Shown: in pieces, positions 50,830 through 60,120 of the stretch
Position numbering within the stretch: position 1 is the stretch's first letter
Layout of the letters: each line of letters opens with the position of its first letter
Assembly: GCA_020638055.1 (NCBI GenBank)
Contig: JACKJH010000002.1
Coordinates: 248,001 to 312,000, forward strand
DNA length: 64,000 nucleotides
Source: Hyphomicrobiaceae bacterium
GTDB taxonomy: Bacteria > Pseudomonadota > Alphaproteobacteria > Rhizobiales > Hyphomicrobiaceae
Direction: 5' to 3'
Notes under the pieces: generated by a model
Databases searched by the model: none
What the model saw: only the letters and a program-made list of their open reading frames with translations
Told to the model about the DNA's origin: nothing
Made by a program: the position numbers and the translations under genes

Positions 50830-50992
50830 TGGCCTGTCGCGCCAAAATTGAAACATAGCCGCAACCGCATACAATTTTGGCGCGACATGGAGGCCACTAG
50901 CAAAATCATTGGCTTAGTGTGGCGTTTATCGCGCCTTAGTTGATACCCAGCGTGCCGCAACATCGATCAACTAAGGCGCGACGCCACACTAG
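50826..50992 (-). repeat. type-C double-palindrome repeat (C2)
   Basis: Reverse-orientation copy of the 166 bp element, sharing the CTAG at 50826-50829 with the preceding A7 repeat and ending in CTAG at 50989. The following 250 bp up to the ABC exporter gene holds nothing recognisable. Confidence 0.88.
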
Positions 50993-51242
50993 CGCATCTA
51001 ACGTGCGGCGAAGAATAATCCGTCGTCTTTCGCCGCGCCGTTTGAATTACGCCTTTGCATTACACAAAGATTGCGCATGTACCTTGAACCTGACGTGAAC
51101 GCTAAAGAAATGGGTTATGATCGCCAAATCAGGGTGTTGGCGACACATGCGTTCCGCCCCGGGGATATCATGGCGAAGTGACGTTCCTGCTCGGACGTAT
51201 GAACGCGTTGCGCCGACCTCGCTTGATGAGCTGGCGGAAGGA

Positions 51243-53141
51243 TCATTCACCTACTTGAATGTCGCCGGGAAGCAGAGCGCCTGCCTTTTGCGCTTCTTCC
51301 AACGCATGAGCCAATTCTTCGCGCGCCTTTTCGGCCTGGCGTTGACGGTTCCATAAAGATGCATATAGACCGTCGCGCTCCATGAGCTCGGCATGCGTGC
51401 CCTGCTCTACCAGCCGGCCTTTCTCCAGAACAAGGATATTGTCGGCATGCACAATGGTGGAAAGGCGATGCGCGATGACAAGTGTCGTGCGGTTCTTGGC
51501 GACCCGGTCGAGCGCGTCCTGGATTTCTTTTTCGGTGTGGCTGTCCAACGCGCTTGTCGCTTCATCGAGCATCAGGATCGGCGGCGCCTTCAATATTGTT
51601 CTGGCGATCGCCACGCGCTGCTTTTCGCCGCCCGATAATTTCAGGCCACGTTCACCAACCATCGTTTCATAGCCCTGGGGGAGGGTGTCGATGAAATGGT
51701 CGATTTGTGCGAGCGATGCGGCCTCCTTTATCTCCCTGTCGCTCGCATCGATACGGCCATAGCGAATGTTGTACAGGATCGTATCGTTGAACAGGACGGT
51801 GTCTTGCGGCACTACTCCGATCGCTGCGCGCAGCGACGCCTGGGTGACATCGCGGATGTCCTGTCCGTCTATGGTCACGGCACCAGACTGGATATCGTAA
51901 AAGCGGAACAGGATGCGGGAGATCGTGGACTTACCCGCGCCCGAGGGGCCGACAATGGCAACCATCTTTCCAGCCGGTACCTCGAACGAGACGTCGTGAA
52001 GTACCTGGCGCTCTGGATCGTAGGAAAACGACACGTCATTGAAGCGTATCGTGCCGTGGGGCACTTTGAGCGGCACCGCGCCTGGCTTGTCCTCGACTTC
52101 GGGATGCTCTTGCAGCAACGCAAACATCGTTTCGAGATCGACGAGCCCTTGTTTGATTTCGCGATAAACGGTGCCCATGAAATTCAGCGGCATATAAAGC
52201 TGAATCATCATGGCGTTAATCATGACGAAGTCACCGACTGTATATGTGCCAGACATGACGCCACGCGCCGCCAGCCACATGACGAGCGTCATGCCGACCG
52301 TGTAGATGAATGATTGCCCGGAATTGAGAACCCCGAGGGAATAATATGTTTTAATCGCAGCCTTTTCATAGCGCGCCATGGCCGCATCGAAGCGGCGGCT
52401 TTCCATGTCCTCGTTGCCGAAGTATTTCACCGTTTCGAAATTCAACAGGCTGTCGATGGCCTTGGTATTGGCGTCGTTGTCGCTCTCGTTCATCTCGCGA
52501 CGAATATGGATACGCCATTCGGAGGCCGAGAACGTGAACAACATGTAGGCAACAACGGTTGCCAGAACGATGACGACGTAAATCCAGTTGAAGAAATAGA
52601 GCAGCACCCCGCACACGAGCAGAAGTTCCAGCACGGTGGGCGCCAACTGCAAAAGGCCCATCCTGATAATGAGTTCAATAGCGCGTGCCGCACGCTCGAT
52701 CACACGCGACAGTCCGCCTGTGCGCCGCTCTAGGTGAAAGCGCAGTGAAAGCCGGTGCAGATGCCGAAACGTGCGGTTGTTGAGTTGGCGAACCGCATGC
52801 TGTCCGACCTTGGTGAAGAAAAGGTCGCGAATTTGGTTCAAGATCATCATCAGGACCCGGCCGCCACCATAGGCGACGATCAGTCCTGTTGCTGTCAGGG
52901 CCAGCACGCCGGCCGGCCCGCCGGCTGCGGGGGCATGTTCGGTGAGCCAGTCAACCGCCGCCTTATAGAAGATCGGCACCGATATGGTGACGAGCTTGGC
53001 GATGGTGAGAACAACAAACGCAAGAACCACGCGCAGCCGCAGATCCGGCCGCCCCTGCGGCCAGACGAACGGCAACAGCCCCATGAGTACGGTCCAGTGA
53101 TCCGCGCGTGCGTCCAAGCCTGGGACGCCGCCTAGCGGCAT
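51243..53141 (-). CDS. Atm1/HMT1-type ABC exporter (permease-ATPase fusion)
   Basis: Half-transporter of 632 residues; homologues of mitochondrial Atm1 and bacterial NaAtm1 export glutathione-linked or sulfur-containing compounds and metal conjugates. Six helices lie between about 30 and 320, with the conserved SLRFHLERRTGGLSRVIERAARAIELIIRM segment and ALNSGQ-type loop (LGVLNSGQSFIYTVGM) that contribute to the glutathione site. The ATPase domain carries GPSGAGKSTISRIL, VVPQDTVLFNDTI, LSGGEKQRVAIARTI and ILMLDEATSALD. A C-terminal helical extension of about 40 residues is present. Single gene. Confidence 0.93.
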   Translation of the reverse strand: MPLGGVPGLDARADHWTVLMGLLPFVWPQGRPDLRLRVVLAFVVLTIAKLVTISVPIFYKAAVDWLTEHAPAAGGPAGVLALTATGLIVAYGGGRVLMMILNQIRDLFFTKVGQHAVRQLNNRTFRHLHRLSLRFHLERRTGGLSRVIERAARAIELIIRMGLLQLAPTVLELLLVCGVLLYFFNWIYVVIVLATVVAYMLFTFSASEWRIHIRREMNESDNDANTKAIDSLLNFETVKYFGNEDMESRRFDAAMARYEKAAIKTYYSLGVLNSGQSFIYTVGMTLVMWLAARGVMSGTYTVGDFVMINAMMIQLYMPLNFMGTVYREIKQGLVDLETMFALLQEHPEVEDKPGAVPLKVPHGTIRFNDVSFSYDPERQVLHDVSFEVPAGKMVAIVGPSGAGKSTISRILFRFYDIQSGAVTIDGQDIRDVTQASLRAAIGVVPQDTVLFNDTILYNIRYGRIDASDREIKEAASLAQIDHFIDTLPQGYETMVGERGLKLSGGEKQRVAIARTILKAPPILMLDEATSALDSHTEKEIQDALDRVAKNRTTLVIAHRLSTIVHADNILVLEKGRLVEQGTHAELMERDGLYASLWNRQRQAEKAREELAHALEEAQKAGALLPGDIQVGE

Positions 53142-53442
53142 CTGCGATTTACCTTGTCCCCTGATGTGACCCTTGCCTCGTTCTGGTGTTTGGCCGGATT
53201 GGTAGCTGGCTGGGATTGCTTGGTAACAGATGCAAGCATCCCGCTGTCGTCATACGTCGTCTTACGCGGTCTGTGCGCCCAGGGCCAGCACACTGCGACA
53301 GTGCGTCGGGACCAACAGCGGTGCAGGCCCGGCTTGAATCAATGCTGCTTCTCAAGCCGTGATCAGATCAGGCAGACGGGCGGTGCAGTCCGTAGCGCCA
53401 CTACACCCCGCATCGGTCTGCAAGGCCTTGGCCCAAGTACGG

Positions 53443-53609
53443 CTAGTGTGGCGTCGCGCCTTAGTTGACCGACGTTGCGGCACGCTGGGTATCAACTAAG
53501 GCGCGATAAACGCCACACTAAGCCAATGATTTTGCTAGTGGCCTTCATGTCGCGCCAAAATCGTATGCGGTTGCGGCTAGGTTTCGATTTTGGCGCGACA
53601 GGCCACTAG
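53443..53609 (+). repeat. type-C double-palindrome repeat (C3)
   Basis: Full 167 bp copy with CTAG at both ends, between the Atm1-type exporter's upstream region and the end of the LysM gene. The remainder of this 525 bp gap (53142-53442) shows no gene. Confidence 0.88.
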
Positions 53610-53667
53610 GCAGAATGACCCCAATTTATCGCCCGACGCACTTGACGTTTGTTGAATTAGCCACCCC

Positions 53668-55908
53668 TTACCCGCCGCCAACCTTCGGCAAATGGAAGCG
53701 CTGGCACGGGAAGATCAGATCCGGGTCGGAGATCTTGCCCTCGTTGGCACGAAAGATCTCCGGCCAAAACCGTCCATGGCGATAGTGGCGCTGTGAAATT
53801 CGCCAGAGACTGTCGCCGCGCTTTACAACGTAATTTCCTGGTGTGTCGACACGGCGACCAGATTGGCGGCAACTGGACGGATCGATCCGCAGTGGCACAC
53901 GCGGGGCATTTGCAGCAACGCGGTCGCCCTCACCATCTTCGCTCAATGGATCGCGCCCCTGCACCAGTGTTGCGGTGCCACCTGTGCGTTCATCACCCAG
54001 AAGTGCAAAGCGGCGCCATGCCGCTGGCATCACATGGCCTTCGCCGAGGTTCGCACGCTCATTCTCGGCTTCATTTATGGTGACGCCCGCCGTCTCTTGC
54101 GGCCCGCCTGAGGGGGGGCGTGTTGATGTCCTCTGCCGGCTCGCCTCATCCTGCAACGCTGCCATTCGTTGTTCACGCGCTTTGGCAATTTCGGCTTCGC
54201 GCGCCAGCCTTGCACGCTCCTCGTTCAGGCGCCTTTCCTCAGCAGCTTCCCGTTTCGCTTTTTCCCGAGCCTCAGCTTCAGCCCGGGCTTTGGCATCGGC
54301 TGCCGCCTGGCGTTGCCGCTTCAGTTCCATCTGTGCGGCAGCCGCGGCGGCGGCTTCTGCCTCCCTGGCCAGTTTCTCGCGCCTGGCTTTTTCGATTGCC
54401 GCCAGCCGTTTCATTTCTGCTTCACGCTCAGCGGCAGCAGCGGCTGCCTGTTGCTCTGCGCGTTGCCGGGCCGCCTCAGCCTCGGTCTGGCGACGCTGCT
54501 CCAGCTCCGCACGCTGTTGGGCGGCTAAACGTTCCGCTTCAGCTCGCCTGGCCGCGGCACGTTCAGCGGCCGCCAAACGTTCCGCTTCTGCTTTGCGTTT
54601 TGCCTCTTCTTGCGCAGCCCTCCTGGCGGCTTCTGCCGCGATCCGCGCTTCATTCGCCTTTCGTGCGTCCTCTTCTTGTCGCGCTGCGGCCGCCCGCCTG
54701 GCTGCCTCCGCTTCCTGGATGGCTTGACGCTGGCGCTGTTCCTCCAACGTGATGTGCGCTGCCTCTTCGGCCTTTGCCGCGGCGACGCGTTGTTTTTCTA
54801 GTTGCGCGCCGTCTTCTTTTGTACGGCGACGCCGTTCTGAAATTTCAGCCTCCAGGAGAGCCTGCTCGCGGGCATTACGCTCTTCGCGCAGTTTGGCGAC
54901 ATTCTCACCGCGCGTTGTTTGTGCGCGTTTCGAAGGCTGTTCGGATTCAGGTTTGGGCGCTGGTTTAGGCGTCATTTTTGGAGCGACAGATTTATCGGCT
55001 TCGCGGGGCTGTTCACCGGCATCGCCCATATTGCTTATGCTGCCGGATTTGACGTCTGGAACCTGGAGCGGGCGCACGATTTTTTTCTGGAAGTCACGGT
55101 TGGAGGAAGCCAGCCATTCCTGCAACCAGAATATCACACCGCCATGGGATTCTCTATCATCCAAGCCGGTCTTCGCGCCGTTATGGTTCGTCTCCTTGGA
55201 GGCGATTTTTTTAAACGCCAGGCTTTCACCGTCGCCGCGCTCGGCCTGAATTTGTGTGAAACGCTCGCTTGCTGCTCGTGCCAGGTCTTCGGCGCGGGTG
55301 CGCTGCGTTATGGTGATGGCTTGCCGCGCATCCCCTGTTGCCGTGCCAAAACCCTGCGGAATGGAAATGCGAACGTCGCTTCCCAATACCGGTGTGCTGC
55401 CTTGTGTACTGGTTGCAGCAGAACTGAAGACGTGCTCCCCGTCAGTCACTTGTTTGTTGAGCGAGAGCGTCCACATGCCATCAGAAGCAACAACAGCACT
55501 GCCCAAGGCGCGGCCTTCACGATTGAGGGTCACGCGGCTTCCTGGCGTGCCGTGTCCCTTGAAGCGGATGTGACCGTCAGGCGCGACCTCTATTACGGAA
55601 AAGGATGGCGGGATGACACGCCCTGGTTGCGCAGTCGATTGAGGAATGGGCTTAGCAGGTTCGGGCGCGCGATCCTGCGCATACGCGGCCACGGTCAACA
55701 CAAGGCTATTTTCGTTTGCCGTTTTGGTTTTGGTTGCGCCCAGTGCGCTACCGCCAATCACTGAGATCGATTGATTTTGAGCGTCCACGCCAGGCATCAC
55801 TCCAGCGTAGAGTACGCCGACAAGCGCCATCACGGCAGATATACGCGGCCCCGTTAACACTTCAACACTCCCAAGCCATCCGGGAATGGAAGTTCCGTTG
55901 GATGACAC
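53668..55908 (-). CDS. LysM-domain protein with long coiled coil
   Basis: Envelope protein of 746 residues. A hydrophobic stretch (about 22-42) probably anchors or exports it. An Ig-like beta domain (about 95-190, IEVAPDGHIRFKGHGTPGSRVTLN) follows. Residues ~325-610 form an extended Ala/Arg/Glu-rich coiled coil like TolA/IgA1-protease-like repeats. A C-terminal LysM domain (VVKRGDSLWRISQRHYRHGRFWPEIFRANEGKISDPDLIFPCQRFHLP) would bind peptidoglycan. Proteins of this layout in rhizobia are annotated only as LysM peptidoglycan-binding proteins. The long coiled coil could span the periplasm. Function otherwise unknown. Confidence 0.88.
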   Translation of the reverse strand: MSSNGTSIPGWLGSVEVLTGPRISAVMALVGVLYAGVMPGVDAQNQSISVIGGSALGATKTKTANENSLVLTVAAYAQDRAPEPAKPIPQSTAQPGRVIPPSFSVIEVAPDGHIRFKGHGTPGSRVTLNREGRALGSAVVASDGMWTLSLNKQVTDGEHVFSSAATSTQGSTPVLGSDVRISIPQGFGTATGDARQAITITQRTRAEDLARAASERFTQIQAERGDGESLAFKKIASKETNHNGAKTGLDDRESHGGVIFWLQEWLASSNRDFQKKIVRPLQVPDVKSGSISNMGDAGEQPREADKSVAPKMTPKPAPKPESEQPSKRAQTTRGENVAKLREERNAREQALLEAEISERRRRTKEDGAQLEKQRVAAAKAEEAAHITLEEQRQRQAIQEAEAARRAAAARQEEDARKANEARIAAEAARRAAQEEAKRKAEAERLAAAERAAARRAEAERLAAQQRAELEQRRQTEAEAARQRAEQQAAAAAAEREAEMKRLAAIEKARREKLAREAEAAAAAAAQMELKRQRQAAADAKARAEAEAREKAKREAAEERRLNEERARLAREAEIAKAREQRMAALQDEASRQRTSTRPPSGGPQETAGVTINEAENERANLGEGHVMPAAWRRFALLGDERTGGTATLVQGRDPLSEDGEGDRVAANAPRVPLRIDPSSCRQSGRRVDTPGNYVVKRGDSLWRISQRHYRHGRFWPEIFRANEGKISDPDLIFPCQRFHLPKVGGG

Positions 55909-55993
55909 TACATTTATTGTCGTAACTTCATATTATAACCGAGATCGCAAGCGCTGATGAAGCACGAATGCCGGTTTTCACCCAGAGATGGCG

Positions 55994-56162
55994 ACTAATG
56001 TGGCGTCGCGCCTTAGTTGACCGACGTTGGGACCTGCGCGGAGTCCACTAAGGCGCGGTTGAACGCCACACTAAGTCCATGATTTTGCTAGTGGCCTTCA
56101 TGTCGCGCCATAATCGTATGCGGTCGCGGCTATGTGTCGATTTTGGCGCAACAGGCCACTAG
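55994..56162 (+). repeat. type-C double-palindrome repeat (C4)
   Basis: Slightly diverged copy: left end CTAA in place of CTAG, and the spacer of the first palindrome differs (GTTGGGACCTGCGCGGAG). Right end CTAG at 56159. Lies between the divergent LysM and LOG genes, so promoters of both must lie in or around it. Confidence 0.85.
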
Positions 56163-56300
56163 GCATGCCGCAAAGACACGGGGGCGATAGATATTGGCCT
56201 GCCGCGGACCCGGTGAAAATCTATCCAAGAGCATCCGGTTTCGATTAAATTGTCCCCGGTGGCGTGCCATCCACGCCCCTCAAGGAGTCGCACTAATCAT

Positions 56301-57065
56301 ATGAAATCGAAATCTAATTCTAAAAATCCGCACACACCCAAGACGGCCAATGGCAAAGCTTCCCGCCGCCCTGCTGCCAAACAACAAACCACGGCGGCCA
56401 AAACCCCTGGAAACGGTGGTGTCGAACCAGCAGAGCAGGTCACATTGGACCGGAAAGCGGCTGCGAAATCCACAATTTCAAATGTCTGCGTTTACTGTGG
56501 GTCGGGGCCTGGCAACAGCCCGGTTTACGCCGAAGGCGCTCGCACACTCGGTCATGCACTGGCTGGTGCAGGCATCGGCTTGGTATACGGTGGCGGCGGG
56601 CTGGGTCTTATGGGCGAGGTGGCACGAGCCACGCTCGAAGCCGGCGGGCAGGTGACAGGTATTATTCCTGAGTTCTTGACGCAGAAAGAACACATGCTGC
56701 GCGACGTGGATACGCTGCTCGTGACCAAGGACATGCACGAGCGCAAGCGGCTGATGTTTGAAAAATCCGACGCATTCGTGGCACTTCCAGGCGGCATTGG
56801 CACGCTTGAGGAACTTGTGGAACAGCTCACGTGGTCGCAACTGGGACAGCACAACAAGCCGATTGTCGTGGCCAACATTGCAGGGTTCTGGAACCCGTTC
56901 CTCGATCTGCTTGCACACATGCGCGACGATCAGTTCATTCGTAACGGCATCAATGTGCGGTTCATGGTCGTGGATGAGGCGACGGCCATTCTCCCCACGA
57001 TTCTTGGGGCTGAAAAGCGCCGACCAGGCAAGGCGTCCGACACCGCCATTACGGCAAAATTCTAG
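56301..57065 (+). CDS. LOG-family protein (TIGR00730) with basic N-terminal extension
   Basis: Lysine-decarboxylase-like/LOG Rossmann protein of 254 residues; members hydrolyse cytokinin riboside monophosphates or other nucleoside monophosphates. Core motifs: VCVYCGSGPGNSPVYAEGARTLG, LVYGGGGLGLMGEVA, and the catalytic PGGIGTLEELVEQLTW. A ~65-residue Lys/Ser/Pro-rich N-terminal extension precedes the core and is not part of the family. ATG 56301 has AAGGAG 13 bases upstream; an upstream in-frame start at 56250 is not needed. Precedes meaB by about 100 bp, possibly cotranscribed. Confidence 0.92.
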   Translation: MKSKSNSKNPHTPKTANGKASRRPAAKQQTTAAKTPGNGGVEPAEQVTLDRKAAAKSTISNVCVYCGSGPGNSPVYAEGARTLGHALAGAGIGLVYGGGGLGLMGEVARATLEAGGQVTGIIPEFLTQKEHMLRDVDTLLVTKDMHERKRLMFEKSDAFVALPGGIGTLEELVEQLTWSQLGQHNKPIVVANIAGFWNPFLDLLAHMRDDQFIRNGINVRFMVVDEATAILPTILGAEKRRPGKASDTAITAKF

Positions 57066-57168
57066 TCTTCCAACGCAACTCATAACGCAACTAAATGTCC
57101 ACCAGCATTTGCTTATACCCGACGCCGCGCGGGTTCCCAGGCAGGCGAAACTGGTCTAAGCACCAGCC

Positions 57169-58167
57169 ATGAACGAACCTGTACCGCCAGCAAAAGCCTT
57201 GGGCAGCGCGAAGACCGTGGGCCGTCACCGGTTGGACCTCGTGTCTGCGGAGGGCATCGCGCGTTTGCAGGCGCGTGACCGGCGCACGGTTGCGGCGGCC
57301 ATAACTGAGCTGGAACGGCTTTCGCCGCAGGTAACGGAGCTGTTGGAGAAGCTTCAGCCCCATCTTGGGCGTGCTCTGGTGGTTGGCTTCACCGGTCCAC
57401 CCGGTGCTGGCAAATCAACACTGGTCAACGCGCTGATCCGTGGCCTGCGTCAAGCGGGAAAAACGGTCGGCGTGATCGCCGTAGACCCCTCAAGCCCGGT
57501 TTCCGGTGGCGCTATTCTCGGCGATCGCATCCGCATGACAGCAGCACTCGACGATGACGGCGTATTCGTGCGGTCACTCGCCAGCCGCGGTTATCTGGGC
57601 GGCCTTTCACCGGCTGCGGTTCGGATCATCGACGCACTGGATGCGGCCGGCTACGATATCATCATCCTTGAGACTGTCGGCACCGGACAGAACGAAATCG
57701 ACGTTGCAGAAGTGGCCGACGTGCGCGTGGTGATTTCGGCTCCGGGCCTTGGTGATGATATCCAGGCGATGAAGTCGGGCCTGTTGGAAATCGCAGACGT
57801 ACTGGTTGTCAACAAAGGTGATCGCGAAGGCGCCGAGCAGACGCTGCAGCAATTGACGGGTGCTTTGTCGATCCGGACCGGCACGGCTGCCAAGGTGCAG
57901 GTCATCAAGACGACGGCAACGTCCGGCGAGGGCGTGGACGAACTGCTAAGCGCTATCAACCAAATCGGTAGCTCTGTGCTCGCACAGGGTGTGCAAGTGA
58001 GGCGACGGCGCCGCGCGCGCTATTTGATTGCGCGTGCCGCAGCAGATCTTGTGGCCGCGCGCATCCGCGCTGGTGAGGGCTCCACACTCGACAAACTGGC
58101 TGATGATGTGCTTTCCGGCCGCCTGCACGTTGACCGTGCAGCCGAGCGCATCGTTTCTCAAACGTGA
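57169..58167 (+). CDS. meaB: methylmalonyl-CoA mutase-associated GTPase MeaB
   Basis: G3E-family P-loop GTPase of 332 residues protecting and loading B12-dependent methylmalonyl-CoA mutase. Walker A is GFTGPPGAGKSTLVNALIRGL. Then come VGVIAVDPSSPVSGGAILGDRIRM and the switch/Walker B region IILETVGTGQNEIDVAEVADV, and NKGD is the base-specificity motif. The C-terminal dimerisation helices are present. The mutase genes are not in the window. The downstream tandem repeat array may provide the terminator. Confidence 0.96.
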   Translation: MNEPVPPAKALGSAKTVGRHRLDLVSAEGIARLQARDRRTVAAAITELERLSPQVTELLEKLQPHLGRALVVGFTGPPGAGKSTLVNALIRGLRQAGKTVGVIAVDPSSPVSGGAILGDRIRMTAALDDDGVFVRSLASRGYLGGLSPAAVRIIDALDAAGYDIIILETVGTGQNEIDVAEVADVRVVISAPGLGDDIQAMKSGLLEIADVLVVNKGDREGAEQTLQQLTGALSIRTGTAAKVQVIKTTATSGEGVDELLSAINQIGSSVLAQGVQVRRRRRARYLIARAAADLVAARIRAGEGSTLDKLADDVLSGRLHVDRAAERIVSQT

Positions 58168-58200
58168 CGTTCATGGATGCGCTGTAATTTTTTGTTGGCG

Positions 58201-58428
58201 GCCATGTTTTTCACGCTGAACCGCTACACACTTCAGCTAAACATGCTCTCTCTCGTCTGAAGCATGTTTTTCACGCTGAACCGCTACACACTTCAGCTAA
58301 ACATGCTCTCTCTCGTCTGAAGCATGTTTTTCACGCTGAACCGCTACACACTTCAGCTAAACATGCTCTCTCTCGTCTGAAGCATGTTTTTCACGCTGAA
58401 CCGCTACACACTTCAGCTAAACATGCTG
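58201..58428 (+). repeat. type-D hairpin, four tandem 60-bp units
   Basis: Units begin at 58201, 58261, 58321 and 58381. Each has the hairpin GCATGTTT...AAACATGC with an inner GCTGAA/TTCAGC stem, followed by the spacer CTCTCTCGTCTGA (absent in the last, 48 bp unit). Units 2 and 3 are identical over 60 bp; unit 1 differs from them only in its second base. One further copy of the hairpin lies at about 29548-29596. Confidence 0.95.
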
Positions 58429-58435
58429 TTTTTTG
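58381..58435 (+). terminator. terminator-like hairpin with T-run after meaB
   Basis: The last D unit's AGCATGTTT/AAACATGCT hairpin is followed directly by GTTTTTTG, giving an intrinsic-terminator layout on the plus strand, between the convergent meaB and cimA genes. Confidence 0.6.
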
Positions 58436-58445
58436 CGCGCCATAG

Positions 58446-60119
58446 TCAATCGGCGGCCGCTTCGCGAAACATGCCATGTTCGGCGGCGCTTTTTTTGTTC
58501 AATTGCATGTCGATCGCCGCGTGATCCCGCACCAGCTTGAAATTGATACTGTCAAGCAGTGCTTCGAAACTTGCATCAATTATGTTGGGCGAGACGCCGA
58601 CGGTGAACCAGCGCTCTCCTGTTGTCGTATCCAGGCTTTCTACCAGCACGCGCGTTACCGCGTCGGTACCGGGCATGCCAGTCAAGATGCGCACCTTGTA
58701 GTCAACCAGTTCGACGCCATCGATATGCTTCTGGTAGCGTCCCAGATCCTTGCGCAGGGCGCTGTCCAACGCATTGACAGGACCATTTCCCTCTGCGACC
58801 GACCAAAGCGCTTCGCTGTCTCCGTCGATGAAAACTTTCACGATCGCCTGCGATACGGTCGTCAGCTCGCCGCGGGCGTTGTGTCGGCGCTCGACCATGA
58901 CGCGGAAGCTATCTACTGAGAAATAGCGCGGCACGGTACCCAGGATGCCGCGCGCCAGCAGCTCGAAGGACGCCTCGGCCGCTTCGTAGGCATAGCCCAT
59001 GGCCTCACGCGATTTAACTTCATCGAGCAGCGTCGTGATGCGCGGATCAGACGGATCGACATGCACACCGAAGCGTTCCAGCGCGTCAAGCACGTTGGAC
59101 TTGCCGGCCTGCTTTGAAACCATCACGTTGCGGCGGTTGCCCACCGCTGCCGGGCTGACATGCTCGTAGGTCTGCGGCTCTTTCAGAATTGCTGAAGCGT
59201 GGATGCCAGCCTTTGTCGCGAACGCACTTTCACCGACGTATGGCGCATGTCGATTGGGCGCGCGGTTAAGGATTTCATCGAGCACGCGGGAGGCATGCGT
59301 CAGCTTGGTCAACCGCGCTGGTGTCACGCCCGTTTCGAACCGATCGGCGAATTCGCTCTTCAACAAGAGTGTGGGAATGATCGACGTCAGATTTGCATTG
59401 CCGCAGCGTTCGCCCAAACCGTTCAGCGTGCCCTGGATCTGGCGACAGCCCGCGCGCACCGCCATCAACGAATTGGCGACTGCGTTCTCAGTGTCGTTGT
59501 GTGTATGAATGCCGAGATGATCTCCGGGCACAAATTTTGTCACTTCGGCGATGATTGCGCCGATCTCGTGGGGAAGCGTGCCACCGTTTGTATCGCACAG
59601 AACGACCCAGCGTGCACCGGCCTCATAGGCCGTGCGCGCAACTTCCAGCGCATAGTTCGGATTGCCCTTGAAGCCATCGAAGAAGTGCTCGCAGTCCAAC
59701 ATGGCTTCGCGTCCGGATGCGACGACGGCGGCGATCGACTGGCGAACGGAGGCGATGTTTTCCTCGTTCGAAATTCCAAGCGCGACGCGAACGTGATAAT
59801 CCCACGATTTTGCCACAAGGCATACCGCGTCAGCCTTGGATTGAAGAAGAGCCTGAAGGCCTGGGTCATTGCCCACCGAACGGCCGGCGCGCTTTGTCAT
59901 GCCGAATGCTGTGAACATTGCCGTTTGCAGCCCTGGCGACTTCGCAAAAAATGCCGTGTCGGTATTGTTGGCACCGGGATAACCGCCTTCGACATAATCC
60001 AGCCCAAGCTCATCAAGCACCTGCGCGATGCGGCGCTTGTCTGCCACGGTAAAATCGACACCCGTGGTCTGGGCCCCGTCACGCAGCGTTGTGTCGAAGA
60101 GATAGAGGCGTTGCTTCAT
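58446..60119 (-). CDS. cimA: citramalate synthase
   Basis: Condenses pyruvate and acetyl-CoA to (R)-citramalate, the entry of the threonine-independent isoleucine pathway; 557 residues. The TIM barrel begins YLFDTTLRDGAQTTGVDF (catalytic Arg/Asp), with LGIHTHNDTENAVANSL as the metal-binding HxH motif and NGLGERCGNANL. The C-terminal LeuA-like regulatory domain begins near residue 400. The presence of EGGYPGANNTDTAFF supports CimA over isopropylmalate or homocitrate synthase. The start is one base from the end of the GNAT gene, so cysS-GNAT-cimA form one operon. It fits with the ilv genes 16 kb away. Confidence 0.95.
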   Translation of the reverse strand: MKQRLYLFDTTLRDGAQTTGVDFTVADKRRIAQVLDELGLDYVEGGYPGANNTDTAFFAKSPGLQTAMFTAFGMTKRAGRSVGNDPGLQALLQSKADAVCLVAKSWDYHVRVALGISNEENIASVRQSIAAVVASGREAMLDCEHFFDGFKGNPNYALEVARTAYEAGARWVVLCDTNGGTLPHEIGAIIAEVTKFVPGDHLGIHTHNDTENAVANSLMAVRAGCRQIQGTLNGLGERCGNANLTSIIPTLLLKSEFADRFETGVTPARLTKLTHASRVLDEILNRAPNRHAPYVGESAFATKAGIHASAILKEPQTYEHVSPAAVGNRRNVMVSKQAGKSNVLDALERFGVHVDPSDPRITTLLDEVKSREAMGYAYEAAEASFELLARGILGTVPRYFSVDSFRVMVERRHNARGELTTVSQAIVKVFIDGDSEALWSVAEGNGPVNALDSALRKDLGRYQKHIDGVELVDYKVRILTGMPGTDAVTRVLVESLDTTTGERWFTVGVSPNIIDASFEALLDSINFKLVRDHAAIDMQLNKKSAAEHGMFREAAAD

Positions 60120-60120
60120 C

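Noticed and set aside
53843..54752. Long plus-strand open frames opposite the LysM gene
   Set aside because: Ala/Ser/Arg-rich reverse reading of the coiled-coil repeat region; a composition effect.
58201..58428. Possible CRISPR array
   Set aside because: Repeat units follow each other with a constant 13-base linker and no variable spacers; there are no cas genes.
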